Source of the DNA: Roseovarius gahaiensis | Lineage (GTDB): Bacteria; Pseudomonadota; Alphaproteobacteria; Rhodobacterales; Rhodobacteraceae | Reading direction: 5' to 3' | DNA: 64,000 nucleotides | Assembly: GCF_011601345.1 (NCBI RefSeq) | Contig: NZ_JAAORB010000007.1 | Coordinates: forward strand, 1-64,000 | Shown: piece after piece, positions 63,720 through 64,000 of the stretch | Position numbering within the stretch: the first letter of the stretch is position 1 | Layout of the letters: each line of letters opens with the position of its first letter | Translations under genes and position numbers: made by a program | Notes under the pieces: generated by a model | What the model was told of the DNA's origin: nothing | Seen by the model: the letters and a program-made list of their open reading frames with translations, nothing else | Database searches by the model: none

Positions 63720-64000
63720 TCAGGGCGCGTCTGACAAGAGGGCATCAAGATCAAGCGGCGCGTTGGTCATGGCAAGCTGCCCATCGGCGTCACGCGGCCA
63801 GTCTTGCGGCGCGCGATCACGGTAAAGCTCAACGCCGTTGCCGTCTGGATCGGACAGGTAAATCGCCTCGCTTACGCCATGGTCGGCGGCCCCTTCGATC
63901 GGGATGCCAGCGGCCAGCACCCTGCGCAGTGCATCAGCCAGTTGTGTCCGGTCAGGATACAAAAAGGCGGAATGGTAAAGCCCGGTATGTCCTTTGGGGG
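63720..64000 (-). CDS. VOC-family ring-cleavage/glyoxalase-like protein, 5' part beyond the window
   Basis: The open frame runs from the stop at 63720 to the window edge and is still open there (the last codons read KGHTGLYHSAFLYPDRTQLA), so the start is missing. GVSEAIYLSDPDGNGVELYRDR is the typical last strand of VOC proteins, with the metal-ligand Glu. Such proteins (CatE-like) may act on catechols or glyoxal-type substrates. The length and the N-terminal half cannot be seen. Confidence 0.8.
   Translation of the reverse strand, partial: PKGHTGLYHSAFLYPDRTQLADALRRVLAAGIPIEGAADHGVSEAIYLSDPDGNGVELYRDRAPQDWPRDADGQLAMTNAPLDLDALLSDAP

Overview
The window comes from a GC-rich alphaproteobacterium, most likely a marine Rhodobacteraceae (Roseobacter group). 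The signs are an aapJQMP amino-acid ABC operon, a DUF2794 gene, an ATP12-type F1 assembly chaperone beside a HAD phosphatase, rluC and crcB, separate MnmD and MnmC-oxidase genes, an rpsO-pnp block, and many ATGA overlaps. This is inference from gene content; no 16S rRNA or tRNA gene was seen in the window.

Bases 1-6100 are accessory and partly decayed. A small integrative element (about 29-3650) carries a truncated Rossmann methyltransferase-like gene, a protein with an integrase-type arm DNA-binding domain but no catalytic domain, a tiny orphan, an AlpA-type excisionase, and a tyrosine recombinase whose arm domain is replaced by a short Cys/His-rich N-terminus. It abuts the remains of a copper/envelope operon: tail of a cytochrome c, a 46-codon multicopper-oxidase remnant, an intact cytochrome c, a broken DsbA-like gene, an intact L,D-transpeptidase and a small lipoprotein. 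Another gene tail and an RTX repeat protein follow.

From about 7.2 kb the window looks like ordinary chromosome. 7.2-10 kb: rpsO and pnp with a structured leader. 10-18 kb: GMC oxidoreductase, Lrp-type regulator divergent from alanine dehydrogenase, aroC, a DMT exporter, HU and AMP nucleosidase. 18-22 kb: lipoprotein transglycosylase, SDR, and a many-pass membrane protein followed by a Tat-exported LivK-type binding protein with no ATPase or permease nearby. 22-27 kb: surface-sugar precursor genes (manC, glmM, ugd). 27-30 kb: HDAC-like amidohydrolase, MscS channel, rsfS-rlmH. 30-35 kb: aapJQMP. 35-39 kb: atp12-HAD-rluC-crcB and asd.

39-46 kb: a MuiA-like gene split by one in-frame TGA, carbonic anhydrase, an M17 peptidase-NlpC/P60-ureohydrolase operon and a higBA toxin-antitoxin pair. 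46-55 kb: DUF2794, an imuB without imuA or dnaE2 beside it, an I78-type lipoprotein, glutathione-linked formaldehyde dehydrogenase, a YghU-type GST, a NYN-domain protein, dapA and slt. 54.8-64 kb: EamA exporter plus mnmD, divergent from the MnmC-like oxidase, then a MaoC-type hydratase, VOC protein, FMN reductase, LysR regulator, fadH, ilvE and an edge-truncated VOC protein.

The signals most worth following are the complementary split of integrase domains in the small element, a three-copy 3'-UTR element (14.9, 51.7 and 63.7 kb), the membrane-protein/binding-protein pair at 19.5-22.3 kb, the coupled 19-codon leader ORF of rsfS, and the in-frame TGA at 39975.
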